Positions 11,771-23,394 of a DNA stretch of 64,000 nucleotides are shown here, piece by piece. Origin of the DNA: Xenopus tropicalis (lineage: Eukaryota > Chordata > Amphibia > Anura > Pipidae); the NCBI RefSeq assembly GCF_000004195.4, contig NC_030677.2:98670829-98734828 (forward strand). The letters run 5' to 3'. The notes beneath the pieces are model-generated. The model searched no databases, was not told the DNA's origin, and was given only the letters and a program-made list of their open reading frames with translations. Made by a program: the position numbers and the translations under genes. The first letter of the stretch is position 1. Every line of letters starts with the position of its first letter.

Positions 11771-13022
11771 GGTGCATTCATGTGATGCAGACAGATAAAT
11801 TTCAACATTTGTTTACTGTAAATCCATACTTTAGATCAAGTGAATTCATAGCCATTGCTAAATATAATTTTCTATGTAGATCACTATGTCAACTGGCAAC
11901 CTGTTTGCTTTCCAGTCTGACATACTCTCTTTCCTGAACTACACCAGAGGAGAAACGCCTGGTACCATGCATGTTTTTGAACACAAAATCACCTGTTAAT
12001 GTGAATTGAGGCCAGTATTCGGCTCTGTTATATTGAGTCCATCACTATTTTTTGCCATTGACAGGAAGTCATGTAGGTTCCATGTACATCCAACAAAGTG
12101 TTAATACTTGCAATGCATAGACCCAGTTAGGCATTTTTATGGTGGCTGCTTGCTAGATAGGTTTCCAAAGTTGTCAGCTTTTACTGCATATTATATATGT
12201 CTAATTACAATTGCACTGATATTGGTATCATTGTTATTAAATAATACAATTCATAAAATAATCCTTCAATTAATAAAATATTTTGTTTTACTGCCTATGT
12301 GCAGAAACTGTAAACTAAAAAAAAATTACTATAAAATCATTAGTTTGCATTTTTAATAAAAACAGATTTACATGTGTGTTTGTTTTTTAATGAAATTCAG
12401 AGTTCATATTTAATTAAATCAAGTTTATCTTAAATGTTCTTTCCTGCCTCTTGCTTTCAAAAAACAATAATGTTCATTTGCTAATGGTGGATCCATGGCA
12501 CTATGTTCTTTGCACTTTAGACCCTGCTCTGAATACAATATATTAATCAAGCCCTTTTCTTTATTAAGGCCTTATGGAACACTTCCTTATAGTCTTACCC
12601 ATGTTCATATAAGTGATAAAAATGTCAGACACACTGGGCCAACATTGGTGCATGAAATTTCTACACCAGATATAAATTGTTAAAACTACTAACAACTTAT
12701 GGGTAGGGTCTGCATAATCGACATGATATGGGAGTATAAAAAAATTACTGTTAATGATCAGGAGCTATCTAGAATAAGTGAGAGACAGATCTGACTCTTT
12801 TATATGCACAATGAGTACTTTGACGTATTGTTAACTTATATGCTGGGCTGCTTAAAGGACAGGAGCATTATTGCACAAAGAACTGGACATCACTTTTTTG
12901 GGTCAGTGCAACTAACAAGATTCTAATTTATGGGAATGCATCAGTATAACTTTTTTATTAAAGCTCACTGATGTGAGCCCTTCACTATCCAAAACTTTTA
13001 AAATCAAAAATTTCCAAAGGTT
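11771..13022. other. Intergenic stretch, nothing recognised
   Basis: About 1.25 kb of AT-rich sequence with no convincing exon, RNA gene or element end. Confidence 0.5.
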
Positions 13023-13432
13023 TTAAAGGAGAAAGAAAGATAAAAACTAAGTAAGCTTTATCGGAAAGGTCTATGTAAATACAGCCATAAGCACTTACAG
13101 TATGCACTGAGTTCTCTGTCAAAAGATTTGTTGTGTCTGTAATTCATCTGCCAGAGACATGCAGCTCTCTCCTGCTCCCCCTCCCACAAGAATGCTAAGA
13201 ACTCACTCCCCCCCCCCCCTTAGGAATGTGGATCTGAGCCAATCAGCAGGAAGCTGACTCATAGTTTTACCAACTGAGCATGTACAGTTGGTCTGGGTCT
13301 CTGTGCAGGAGTGAGGCATTATGGGAACTTTCTTTACACAGCTCAGTGGTTTTTCTTCCTGTTTGGCTTCTGATCATCTGAACAGGTGAAATATGGGGAG
13401 ACTTAAAGGCACTATTAAGACAACTGAAGGCA

Positions 13433-14944
13433 CAGTGGCTTGCAAAAGTATTTGGCCCCCTTGAACTTTTCCACATTTTGTCACAATACAGCCACAAACA
13501 TGAATCAATTTTATTGGAATTCCACGTGAAAGACCAATACAAAATGGTGTACACGTGAGAAGTGGAACGGAAATCATACATGATTCCAAACATTTTTTTT
13601 TACAAATAAATAACTTCAAAGTGGGGTGTGCATAATTATTCAGCCCCCTTTGGTCTGAGTGCAGTCAGTTGCCCATAGACATTGCCTGATGAGTGCTAAT
13701 GACTAAATAGAGTGCACCTGTGTGTAATCTAATGTCAGTACAAATACAGCTGCTCTGTGACGGCCTCAGAGGTTGTCTAAGAGAATATTGGGAGCAACAA
13801 CACCATGAAGTCCAAAGAACACACCAGACAGGTCAGGGATAAAGTTATTGAGAAATTTAAAGCAGGCTTAGGCTACAAAAAGATTTCCAAAGCCTTGAAC
13901 ATCCCACGGAGCATTGTTCAAGCGATCATTCAGAAATGGAAGGAGTATGGCACAACTGTAAACCTACCAAGACAAGGCTCTCCACCTAAACTCACAGGCC
14001 GAACAAGGAGAGCGCTGATCAGAAATGCAGCCAAGAGGCCCATGGTGACTCTGGACGAGCTGCAGAGATCTACAGCTCAGGTGGGGGAATCTGTCCATAG
14101 GACAACTATTAGTCGTGCACTGCACAAAGTTGGCCTTTATGGAAGAGTGGCAAGAAGAAAGCCATTGTTAACAGAAAACCATAAGAAGTCCCGTTTGCAG
14201 TTTGCCACAAGCCATGTGGGGGACACAGCAAACATGTGGAAGAAGGTGCTCTGGTCAGATGAGACCAAAATGGAACTTTTTGGCCAAAATGAAAAACGCT
14301 ATGTGTGGCGGAAAACTAACACTGCGCATCACTCTGAACACACCATCCCCACTGTCAAATATGGTGGTGGCAGCATCATGCTCTGGGGGTGCTTCTCGTG
14401 CTTCTCTTCAGCAGGGACAGGGAAGATGGATGGAGCCAAATACAGGGCAATCTTGGAAGAAAACCTCTTGGAGTCTGCAAAAGACTTGAGACTGGGGCGG
14501 AGGTTCACCTTCCAGCAGGACAACGACCCTAAACATAAAGCCAGGGCAACAATGGAATGGTTTAAAACAAAACATATCCATGTGTTAGAATGGCCCAGTC
14601 AAAGTCCAGATCTAAATCCAATGGAGAATCTGTGGCAAGATCTGAAAACTGCTGTTCACAAACGCTATCTAATCTGACTGAGCTGGAGCTGTTTTGCAAA
14701 GAAGAATGGGCAAGGATTTCAGTCTCTAGATGTGCAAAGCTGGTAGAGACATACCCCACTTTGCAGTTATTTATTTGTAAAAAATGTTTGGAATCATGTA
14801 TGATTTTCGTTCCACTTCTCACGTGTACACCACTTTGTATTGGTCTTTCACGTGGAATTCCAATAAAATTGATTCATGTTTGTGGCTGTAATGTGACAAA
14901 ATGTGGAAAAGTTCAAGGGGGCCGAATACTTTTGCAAGCCACTG
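13433..14944 (+). mobile_element. Tc1-like transposon, 1512 bp, with long terminal inverted repeats
   Basis: The element begins CAGTGGCTTGCAAAAGTATT and ends with the inverted copy. The inverted repeats are about 195 bp (13433-13628 and 14752-14944) with only a few mismatches. The right flank is TA (14945-14946); the left flank is CA (13431-13432), a TA target duplication with one mutation. It carries one transposase frame on the + strand. The deep inverted repeats place it in the long-TIR Tc1 group common in fish and frogs. Confidence 0.92.
13805..14677 (+). pseudogene. Tc1-like DD34E transposase, C-terminally truncated
   Basis: Cut-and-paste transposase of the Tc1/mariner superfamily. The open frame gives 290 residues; intact family members run to about 340. 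The N-terminal half has two helix-turn-helix regions (residues about 15-50, GLGYKKISKALNIPRSIVQ, and about 75-110) and a GRTRR stretch between them. All catalytic residues survive: D152 in WSDETK, D239 in FQQDNDPKH and E274 in PDLNPMEN, with exactly 34 residues between the last two. After HKRY the frame is lost: the expected continuation (SNLTELELFCKEEW) is in another frame from 14665, and after VETYP the coding sequence jumps straight into the inverted repeat. A small frameshifting deletion and a larger C-terminal deletion are therefore inferred, so the copy is probably inactive. Confidence 0.9.
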
Positions 14945-14995
14945 TATGCCTGCAGCTTGAGATTAACTCTTTATTAGCCTTTCCTTCTCCTTTAA

Positions 14996-15982
14996 AGTTG
15001 TTTGTAAATTAAGTGCCGTCAGAAAGCAGTAACTGTCTTTGTTCTTTGGGACTGGCTCTTCAGTTGATGTAACAGGAGTAAGCGCTCATCCAGTCAGCTG
15101 TTTCAGGAGCCAGGAGAGAAGAAAAAGACGTATACTGCTTTAAATAGCAGTTGGAAATTTTAAACTTTAACACCACTGAAAATTAGCAATGAATGTATAC
15201 TCAAGTGATTATATAAAGATAGCTGCCTTAATAAAGCTCAAATAAATTACATTTAGCATTGTTTTATACTACAAAATGATTTCAACAACAAATTACAGGA
15301 ATCATTTTAGTTGAGGTAATCATCAGGCGCAGACTGGCAATCTGGTGCTGCTATAAAAATGCCATAGACAGTCACTACTTAGTGGGCTGGTGGAGGGATG
15401 TGTGGGACTCTTAAGTACTTAAAATGCCTGGGCTTGTTTTGAATCCCAGTCCTAGACCTAGTAACGATCATCCGGGGAGTGTCTTTGCAGATTCTTTCCC
15501 ATTCCTTGTACTGGAGGCCTGGGCACAGGACCAAAATTAACCACAATACATGTTAATAATAGCAATGATAACAATTAAGACACCCGCTATACATACAGTT
15601 GCACAAAAAACCTTGCATATCCTTTGCTGTTACCTGGATTTCTGCATTTATTACTCACGTTAATGTGGTCTGACCTTTAGCTATGTCACAATAATAGACA
15701 TGTAAAATCTAATATCACACAGCCAGTTGTATATCTTGTCAACACTTAACACACTGTTTAAACATTCCAAGTTGGGAATGATAATTTCTCTTTAAAAAAC
15801 TGTTTCAGTTTGCTGATATTTCAGGGATTGCTTGCATGAACAGCATTGTTCTAGTCATGCCAGAGTGTCTCAGATAGCTGGACTTTCCCGTTGTGCAACA
15901 CTAATGTTCTTCTGTTTGAACCATTTGGTAGAAGATATGCTTATGTTTCTAGTCACTTTATTGTTGCATCGCCCAAGTCCTG
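14996..15982. other. Intergenic stretch, nothing recognised
   Basis: Ordinary AT-rich sequence of about 1 kb without convincing exons or element ends. Confidence 0.5.
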
Positions 15983-16347
15983 TTAAAGGAGAAGGAAAGG
16001 TAAAAACTAAGTAAGCTTTATCAGACTTTCTTTCTCAGAAAAATCCTTCATTCCTGGGGCCAAAGTCTGCTCAGTTCTTTCCTCTCTCCTGCTCCCACTC
16101 CCATAAGAATTCATAAAACTCACTCCCCCCACCTTTAGGAATGTGTAATCTGAGCTATAACAGCTATAGCTGCAAGCAGGAAGCTATGAAGACCAAGCTA
16201 AAATGGCAGCTGCAATCAGAGAAAGATTCTAGGGCTGTTTACTCAGGTATGGTAATGCTCTCTGCAGAATAAATAGTGTTTTAGGTAGCACTAATGTGGT
16301 GAATCTATTGGCAGTAAAATGCCTAATTGACTTTCCTTTTCCTTTAA
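15983..16347. mobile_element. T2-type MITE
   Basis: The ends are TTAAAGGAGAAGGAAAGG and CTTTCCTTTTCCTTTAA. The interior shares TAAAAACTAAGTAAGCTTTA with 13023 and a CTCCTGCTCCC stretch, so it is a diverged third member of that subfamily. Confidence 0.75.
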
Positions 16348-17010
16348 TCTTCAGATGATGAACTTCTCCTGTAAAATTTCTTTAAATAGTTTTGAACTTT
16401 TTGTACCCTCTATGGCAAGCTGTCCCAAATCATGATGCACCCTTATCCATGCTTGAAAGCTGGTGTGCAGTGCTTTTTTTTTTTCTTCAAAAACATAGCA
16501 TTACTTGTTTCAACTTTTGTCTCATGTATTCCAAACACTGTAATCAGAAGCACTCTAGAATATCCAGGAACGTAAAATACGCAGCAATGATATTTGGAGA
16601 TTGGTGATTTCTATGAAACCATGGTTGTTCAGCGTTTTTATAATAAACACGTGAACAGAGACTATGCCAAGTTCATGATACCCTTGCAGGTCCTTTGCTG
16701 TTACCCCAAAGTTCTTTTTTGCCTTCTTAATTATTTAACACTATGCTTTTTCAGACCACTCAGTCCAAGAGAGAGCAGAAACTGTAATGAATTCCCTTCA
16801 GTTGTATAGAATTTGTTTTTCTGTTAATTTTTGGATTGGCCTTTAGAAATGCTTTCGTTGACTTTTCCAGTTTTATGTATTTATGTATCTCTGTAATTTG
16901 TCTTCCAAGGTTTTTAAATACTCCTTTTGATCAGGGCACTAACATGAACAGCTTTTTCTTAGGAAGAGCAGACACTTATCCCATTTCATTGATTGCTCTA
17001 TGATCTATGC
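16348..17010. other. Intergenic stretch, nothing recognised
   Basis: About 660 bp of AT-rich sequence; only a short T run near 16476 stands out. Confidence 0.5.
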
Positions 17011-17375
17011 CAGTCCTGTCCAACTGGCTGCCTGCACCCCCCCCCCTCCCCGTGTGGCCTTTCATCTGTCTGGCTGTATTGTTCACAACTCAGATTGTAA
17101 GCACCCACACTGTTTACCTGTTAACCCCTCAAACAGAATGTAGGAGCAGTGCCAGCATTGTGTCACTGAATGTACTGCCTACCCTATGCTGCCTGTGTGT
17201 GCCATACCCTGCCTGCCCTATGCTGCCTGTGGGAGGTGAACCTGGCAGGGGTTTGTACTGGGAGTTTGTTAGCATATGGAAATAATTGTTATGGTCCCTA
17301 AGGTATGTTATTATGTGCTGGGGGTTTCTGTAGTATCCACAGGGGAGAAGGAGGTATATGGATTTAAGGGTATGG
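17011..17375 (-). mobile_element. hAT-type element fragment, related to 22197-22904
   Basis: It begins CAGTCCTGTCCAACTGGC, close to the inverted right end of the element at 22197-22904. It shares the ACCCTGCCTGCCCTATGCTG, GGTGAACCTGGCAGGG and TTATGGTCCCTAA words in the opposite orientation. The other end is not recognisable. Confidence 0.6.
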
Positions 17376-17994
17376 TCAACCACCAGAGAGTTTATAAATG
17401 TTCTCTCGTTTGTATGTGTCATTGCTTACATACTGTGCACAATATTCGACATAAAAAAAGGCTTCAAAGAGATGCTAAAGTATTTATTGGTCAAGAAGAA
17501 GTAGGGTTGTCACCTTCTAGAAAAAAAAAAAAACGTACAGCATGTAGTGGGTGAGATGACATGGATGAGCAGGTGGCTGGGTGGACATTGGTATGATCCA
17601 CAAGACTGAATGGGGTGAGGATTGTAAAAGCTCAGTGTTTAATAAGGCAGGAGGGGGCTGGGGGTAGGGGAATTACAAATGTACCTGCTAGGCCGGATAA
17701 AAAAAACACGGGCAAGTATTTCCTCAGCCTAGGCAGTAAAATTGCCACCCTAGAAAGGGCTGACAATATTATTTAACTTATATGGTCAGCACACATTCAG
17801 ATTTTGAGCTAAGCTGATTAGTGTTTCCAATTTGCTGCTGATTTGCTGCTGTTTTCCTGCCCAGATGGTAAAATAAACACTTGCTGCCAACGTTATAACG
17901 TTATAAAGAAAAAAAAGGCTTGTATGTTTTGGAAGTGGTAAACGTTAAGGCATCATGTTCGCAAAAATTCAGAAAACCTCTGCTTTTACCCCTA
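17376..17994. other. Intergenic stretch, nothing recognised
   Basis: About 620 bp with a GGGGTGAGG-rich patch near 17600-17680; no gene or element end recognised. Confidence 0.45.
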
Positions 17995-18514
17995 GGGGCA
18001 CATTTACTAAGACACGAATCTGAACCGAATTGGAAAAATTCCAATTTGAAAACGAACATTTTGCGACTTTTTTGGTTTTTTTGCGATTTTTTTCGGCGTC
18101 TTTACGACTTTTTGGAAATTGTCGCGACTTTTTCGTTACCAATACGATTTGCGCAAAAAAACGCAAGTTTTACGTAGCCATTCCGAAAGTTGCGCAAAGT
18201 CTGGTGATTTTTTCATAGCGTTAAAACTTGCGCGAAAAGTTGGGCCTTTTTCGTAGCGTTAAAACTTAAAAGGTGCGACGTTTCGCGCAAGTTTTAACGC
18301 TACGAAAAAATCGCAACTTTTTGCGCAAGTTTTAACGCTACGAAAAATCGCCAGATTTTGCTCAACTTTCGGAATGGCTACGAAAAACTTGCGTTTTTTT
18401 CGCACAAATCGTATTAGTAACGAAAAAGTCGCGACAATTTTCCGAAAAAATCACAAAATAACGATCATTACGAATTACGCATTCGGCCCGTTCGTGGGTT
18501 AGTAAATGTGCCCC
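17995..18514. mobile_element. Harbinger-type palindromic MITE, CpG-rich
   Basis: The inverted ends are GGGGCACATTTACTAA and TTAGTAAATGTGCCCC, flanked by a CTA duplication (17992-17994 and 18515-18517); a 3-bp duplication suits PIF/Harbinger. The whole 520 bp is close to palindromic, and the core repeats GCGCAAGTTTTAACGCTACG in inverted copies. CpG is plentiful, unlike the surroundings. Confidence 0.75.
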
Positions 18515-18559
18515 CTAGTGTTTCACGTACCATATTATGGCTCTGGAGATAGTCTTAAC

Positions 18560-18865
18560 CAGTGTTCCCCAACCAGTGGCTCACGAGCAACATGTTGCTC
18601 CCCAACCCCTTGGATGTTGCTCCCAGTGGCCTCAAAGCAGGTGCTTATTTTGAATTTCTGGTTAGGAGACAAGTTTTGGTTGCATAAAAACCAAGTATAA
18701 TGCCAAACAGAGCCTTCTGTAGGCTGCCAGTCCACATAGGGGCTATTAAGTAGCCAATTATATCTCTTTTTGCTACTCCTAGAAACTTTTTTCATGCTTG
18801 TGTTGCTCCCCAACACTTTTTCCATTTAAATGTTGCTCACAGGTATAAAAGGTTGGATTCCCTTG
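18560..18865. mobile_element. hAT-type MITE, copy 1 (CAGTG..CCCCAACC family)
   Basis: It starts CAGTGTTCCCCAACCAGTGG and ends GGTTGGATTCCCTTG. It has the same interior as the copies at 19949, 21793 and 27027 (GAGCAACATGTTGCTCCCCA, GTTTTGGTTGCATAAAAA). The flanking 8 bp are only partly alike, so the target duplication has decayed. Confidence 0.8.
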
Positions 18866-19117
18866 TATTAACTATGTAAACCTTAGGTTTTTTGTTTTTT
18901 TTTTGACTTCTCAAATTTTAGTAAAAGAAGATAACAGTAACTAGTTAGTACTAAACTCTTGCCATTAGCCAGTTTTACATTGGTGAGGCCGAGCTTGATG
19001 TATAGTAGTCCTATAAATCTCCTGAAAATATAGACATTCGTACTGCTTCTCAGGAACTGACGAAAATATGTTTTAATCAGGCAGCAACTTAGTCAGCCCG
19101 AAGCCAGAGGTCCTTTC

Positions 19118-19129
19118 GCCGCCATTTTG
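19118..19129 (+). promoter_or_regulatory. YY1-type site GCCGCCATTTTG region in the UQCR11 promoter
   Basis: CGCCGCCATTTTG lies about 65 bp upstream of the UQCR11 start codon. A CCGCCATNTTG element at the transcription start is typical of YY1-controlled housekeeping genes, including nuclear genes for respiratory subunits. No TATA box is seen; the first exon probably starts close to this site. Confidence 0.55.
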
Positions 19130-19194
19130 TTTGCGAATGTTTATAGCAGAGACTACAGGGACGTGCGGGTCACATTGAATGCGAAGCAGGAATC

Positions 19195-21505
19195 ATGATA
19201 GCTAAGCTGTTAGGTCCTCGGTATCAGCAACTGGCAAAGAACTGGTAAGAAATAAGTGTTTCTTAGTTGTGTTCGTACCACTTAGCGATTAGTTGTTCAT
19301 TGGCGATTAGGGTAGGCATATTTAACCCTTCCTTGCCTTGGCAATGTGAGCGATCATAGACTATAAATACAGATTCACCTAGGATAGGAACAACATTGTC
19401 ACAATGAGCTCACCTCCTTCTCTGCTTTGTAACAATACAACAAATATATGGAACGGACACAGGTAACTTGCTATTCAGCCTAGCATTTTCACAATGGGAT
19501 TTCAAAGACTTTCTACCCTAATGTTTTTTGTGTTTTTGCAGAATCTAGTTTTGGGTTACATAGAACTCATATCTGCTTTCTCCTATGTGTTGTAAAGAGC
19601 CAAGAGGCCTGTGCTGCATTTCAGATCTTGCAAAGGACAGTAGATTTCTAAAGTGCTCCATGTTTTGTCCTTGTAAGGTAGATGAATTAATTACAAGTGT
19701 AAAGATAAATCCTTTGCAAAATGCACATCTGCTAATAAAAAAAAAAAGCTGTGACAAGGGGTTTATATACTGGTGATATAATTATGTACCCCATGATTTC
19801 AAAGTACTACTCCGAAACTGCTAAAACATGGCAGCTCTCACATTTAAAAAAAAAACCCAGGCGGGTGGTCCTCTTTTCTGAAAAATACATGGTTAGTTAC
19901 TGTATCTACTGGGGGCCTAACAAATTGGTTTCACCCCTCCCTTTAAGGCAGTGATCCCCAACCAGTGGTTCATGAGCAACATGTTGCTCCCCAACCCCTT
20001 GGATGTTGCTCCCAGTGCCACAAAGCAGGTGCCCAGACAAGTTTTGGTTGCATAAAAACCCAGTGTAATTGCCAAACAGAGCTTTCTGTAGGCTGCCAGT
20101 TCACATTGGGGCTATTAAGTAGCCAATCATAGCTCTTATTGGCACCCCCAGGAACATTTTTCATGCTTGTGTTGCTCCCCAACACTTTTTCAATTTAAAT
20201 TTTGTAAAGAGCCACAATGGCACGTGACTCCTATTTATCATTTTATTGTAAAGCTGGCAAGTTGGCCTCTCCAGATCGAGTTGGCAGCCTGTCTGCCTGT
20301 ATATAAGGCCATTGGGAGGTCCTGCTCGATTCATATCTATCTGAACTCTGACCTTGTGGATCTTGTATGGCCATCTTAAGAATGGTAACCACTGCTTTCT
20401 ACTACCTTTTTTTCCTTACAGCTTAAATGGCTGCACAGTTTCCCATTGGCTTTTTTTATATAAATGTAGTAGTGCTTCAGTGGCAAAGACATGGTTTTTA
20501 CCAGTGCAGGCTAAAAGTATTATTTTTAAAAACCTACCTGTATAGGAATGGTTATTCTTGGCTGAAAATTTAGTTATGTAAATTCCTGTTATTTATAAAG
20601 TGATATTCTATTAGGAAGTTCTGCACAATGAATACAATAATAGATATCATACTGCACCACCAAGCAATGGAAGTCTTTCCTAAACAAGGTGAAGGTAATT
20701 AATAGAATACCTTTTGAAATACATGCTAAAGGTTAGAAATTGGGAGATTCAGTTTATGCCAGATAAGAGCAACACAAAATGTACGATACAAGGAAAAGTG
20801 CAATAATGATGACTAATAGATGAGCAAGAGAAAGATACAGGATTGGTGGAGCTCTTAAGGGTCAAATAGGCCATAATTTCTTTACTATCGGATCTTAATT
20901 CAGGTCTGCGGAGGCCCATCAACAGCCTGGTTCTCGCCTAAATCTAAAACATTCAAGACACAAAAGTGTGAAGATTTGTTAATAGGTTTAGGTTAAAAAC
21001 TATTTATCATTTTTTTTTTTTTTTTAGGGCTTTATATACCCTTTAAGGTAGCAGAAAAGTAAAATTACCGATTGCAATCACTTACCTAGATATGTTACTT
21101 AACTGCCCTGGGGTTCTTCTAGTGAGCACCACAGAGCAATCATCTTCTTCCACTTTGGATTTCTTTGCTACTATGGGACCAACACATGCACAGTAAAGTA
21201 TTCGTTTGGCTTTTCACTTTACTTTGCATGCGCACCCAAGTGAAGAAAGAAGCAGGACAAGTATTTCTCTGTGGTGATCCCCCCCCCCCCCCCCCTATCC
21301 TTCTCCTTTAAAATATTTTTACTTTATTTTCCCTTTAACAAACATCTTGTTTGTTTCCTTGGACTTTTGTCTATTCTCTTTTAGGGCTCCAGTTCTAGCC
21401 ACGTGGGGTTCAGTAGGAGCAGTGGGACTTATATGGGCTACAGATTGGAGGCTTTTTCTGGATTATGTTCCATATGTAAATGGAAAGTTTAAGGATGAGA
21501 AATAA
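19195..21505 (+). CDS. uqcr11: UQCR11, cytochrome bc1 complex subunit 10 (subunit XI, 6.4 kDa)
   Basis: Small accessory subunit of respiratory complex III in the mitochondrial inner membrane. Coding exon 1 (19195-19244) gives MIAKLLGPRYQQLAKNW and ends in phase 2 at a GTAAGA donor. Exon 2 (21385-21505) follows a TTTTAG acceptor, restores the tryptophan codon and continues APVLATWGSVGAVGLIWATD then WRLFLDYVPYVNGKFKDEK, stop TAA at 21503-21505. The total is 56 residues, the same length as the human protein. Residues about 18-37 form the single membrane helix, with no cleavable presequence. A strong donor (GAG then GTAAGT, 21535) lies 29 bases past the stop and fits a separate 3'UTR exon at 23051. 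Intron 1 holds a hAT MITE and a T2 MITE. Confidence 0.96.
19949..20205. mobile_element. hAT-type MITE, copy 2 (3' truncated)
   Basis: Begins CAGTGATCCCCAACCAGTGG in UQCR11 intron 1 and follows the family sequence to GTTGCTCCCCAACACTTTTT, then loses the expected right end. The edge is approximate. Confidence 0.75.
21043..21312. mobile_element. T2-type MITE in UQCR11 intron 1
   Basis: TTAAGGTAGCAG at the left and CCTTCTCCTTTAA at the right, with a run of C near 21280 and an inner GCATGCGC similar to the 11399 and 47406 subfamily. Confidence 0.6.
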
Positions 21506-21792
21506 GTGTATGCCCATCTACTGTATTCTATGAGGTAAGTACGTTTTTGTGTTATGTTAGTGCTGTTTACATATAGTAGGCGGATTTCTATGCCACACAT
21601 TTAAGGAACATGCTATATTAAAATATATCCTATCAGAGCAGACTCATTAGCGCTATAATATACTGAGGGCCATTTGTCGGTAGGGAATATGACTGTAGCT
21701 CACAACATCCGTGTGTTGGTTGCAGCTGCACTAAAATGTTAGTTTGAACAACATACAAACTGGTGAACAGATCTATTAAATATCCACTACAG

Positions 21793-22099
21793 CAGTGTTC
21801 CCCAACCAGTAGCTCGCGAGCAACATGTTGCTCCCCAACCCCTTGGATGTTGCTCCCAGGTGCCTCAAACCAGGTAGTTATTCTTGAATTCCTGACTTGG
21901 GGGCAAGTTTTGGTTGCATAAAAAGCAAGTATAATGCCAAACAGAGCCTTCTATAGGCTGCCAGTCCACATAAGGGCTATCAAATAGCCAATTATAGTTC
22001 TCATTGGCACCTCCAGGAACATTTTTCATGCTTGTGTTGCTCCCCAACACTTTTTCCACTTGAATGTGGCTCACCGGTATAAAAGGTTGGGGATCCCTG
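21793..22099. mobile_element. hAT-type MITE, copy 3, perfect 8-bp target duplication
   Basis: Starts CAGTGTTCCCCAACCAGTAG and ends GGTTGGGGATCCCTG. It is flanked by CACTACAG at 21785-21792 and 22100-22107, an exact 8-bp duplication that establishes hAT membership for the family. It lies in the UQCR11 3'UTR intron. Confidence 0.92.
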
Positions 22100-22196
22100 C
22101 ACTACAGTTTAGTGGATTTTCTACAATAGTGAGTTACCCTTTTAATGAAAGTATTATTAATTTTGATGGTGGCTGTGCATGTGTGATCACTTATGG

Positions 22197-22904
22197 CAGT
22201 GCTGTCCAACTTCTGTGGTGCCGAGGGCCGGAAATTCTCTCGCATACATGGTGGAGGGCCGCTAATGGAAGCCAGTTTTGGCCACTCCCCCACTTTAAAC
22301 CACACCCACTTCAAACCACACCCATTTAATCACAATGGTCGCTGCAGGGATATCAACCATCATTCATATGTTAAAGAATTATATTATGTCATATTAAGAC
22401 ACACCCTTAAATCCATGTGCCTCCTCCTCCCCTGTGGATAGCACAGCAACCCCCAGCATATAATTACACATTTTAGGGACCATTTAATGGCTATTTTTAA
22501 CTGCTAACAAACTCCCAGAACAATCCCCTGCCAGGTTCACCTCCCACAGGCAGCATAGGGTAGGCAGAGTATGGCACACACAGGCAGAACTCTGCCTGCC
22601 CTATGCTGTCTGTGTGTGCCATACCCTCCCTGCCCTATGCTGCCTATACACAGACAGCATAGGTCAGGCAGTACATACAATGTCTGAGGTGTGAACAGGA
22701 GAACAATGTGGGTGATTACAGCCTGAAGTGTGAACAATGCAGTGATTAAAAGGTGTGAACAACACAGGGGATTACAGTTTTAAACAATACAGCCTGATTA
22801 CAGCCTGAATCTGAGGTGATAACCATGCAGGGGGCCAGTTAATCTTAGAACTGATACCATTTAAAGCTAACACAAAGTCGCGGGCCGCCAGTTGGACAGC
22901 ACTG
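22197..22904. mobile_element. hAT-type non-autonomous element, 708 bp
   Basis: Inverted ends CAGTGCTGTCCAAC and GTTGGACAGCACTG, flanked by ACTTATGG at 22189-22196 and 22905-22912 (exact). Inside are near-repeats of TGCCCTATGCTG and alternating GTGTGAACA words. No transposase frame remains. It is in the UQCR11 3'UTR intron. Confidence 0.92.
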
Positions 22905-23050
22905 ACTTATGGTATCAGTCAGATACAATGGGGGATCGTTCACCTTAAGATTAAGCTCTCTTTCTTTTAGTAATGCTAGATGTTATAATAACTGTCATTT
23001 TGTTTGCAGATGTCTTCTAATTTATATAATATTATCTCTTCTGTCCCTAG

Positions 23051-23185
23051 CATGTCTTTGAATTGGCCCAGAGCAGGAGATCTTCAGCATTTGGAATGTT
23101 TATGCAAAGGAAACGGACCAACCGTCTTTACACCTTGGATGAAGCTGCTTATTTATGAATAAATATTGGACTTGCATATTTCAGA
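23051..23185 (+). other. uqcr11: UQCR11 3'UTR-only terminal exon
   Basis: A CTGTCCCTAG acceptor ends at 23050 and pairs with the donor at 21535. The exon is short and ends just after AATAAA at 23158-23163. Human UQCR11 also has a non-coding third exon. A later signal (AATAAA near 23257) could give a longer form. Confidence 0.7.
23158..23163 (+). promoter_or_regulatory. Poly(A) signal AATAAA of UQCR11
   Basis: AATAAA about 110 bp into the predicted terminal exon, with T-rich sequence downstream. Confidence 0.7.
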
Positions 23186-23394
23186 ATTATTTTTCGGAGA
23201 TTTGTTATATCGGTGTCATTTTTTAACTGTAGTGCTCACTTCTCCAAAAGAAATCTAATAAAATGTTTGGAATTAGACTTGAAATTCAGTATTGTGTTCA
23301 TTCCAAACGGATTTCCCAGGGACTGTAATGATTTAATAGGGTTGTTCACTTTCCAAACATTAACTTTAGTTGGTTTCAGATGGGAAAACACTTA

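Larger units (their letters stand above)
13023..14995. mobile_element. T2-type MITE hosting a Tc1 insertion
   Basis: The ends are TTAAAGGAGAAAGAAAG (13023) and CTTTCCTTCTCCTTTAA (14995). Without the inserted 1.5 kb, the remaining 460 bp or so match the reverse complement of the element at 4092-4541 throughout (shared words GCAGCTCTCT, AATCAGCAGGAA, CTTCTGATCATCTGAACAG). A third, more divergent member is at 15983-16347. Confidence 0.8.

Noticed and set aside
17995..18514. CpG island promoter
   Set aside because: The CpG richness belongs to a MITE with inverted ends and a CTA duplication, and no gene starts nearby.
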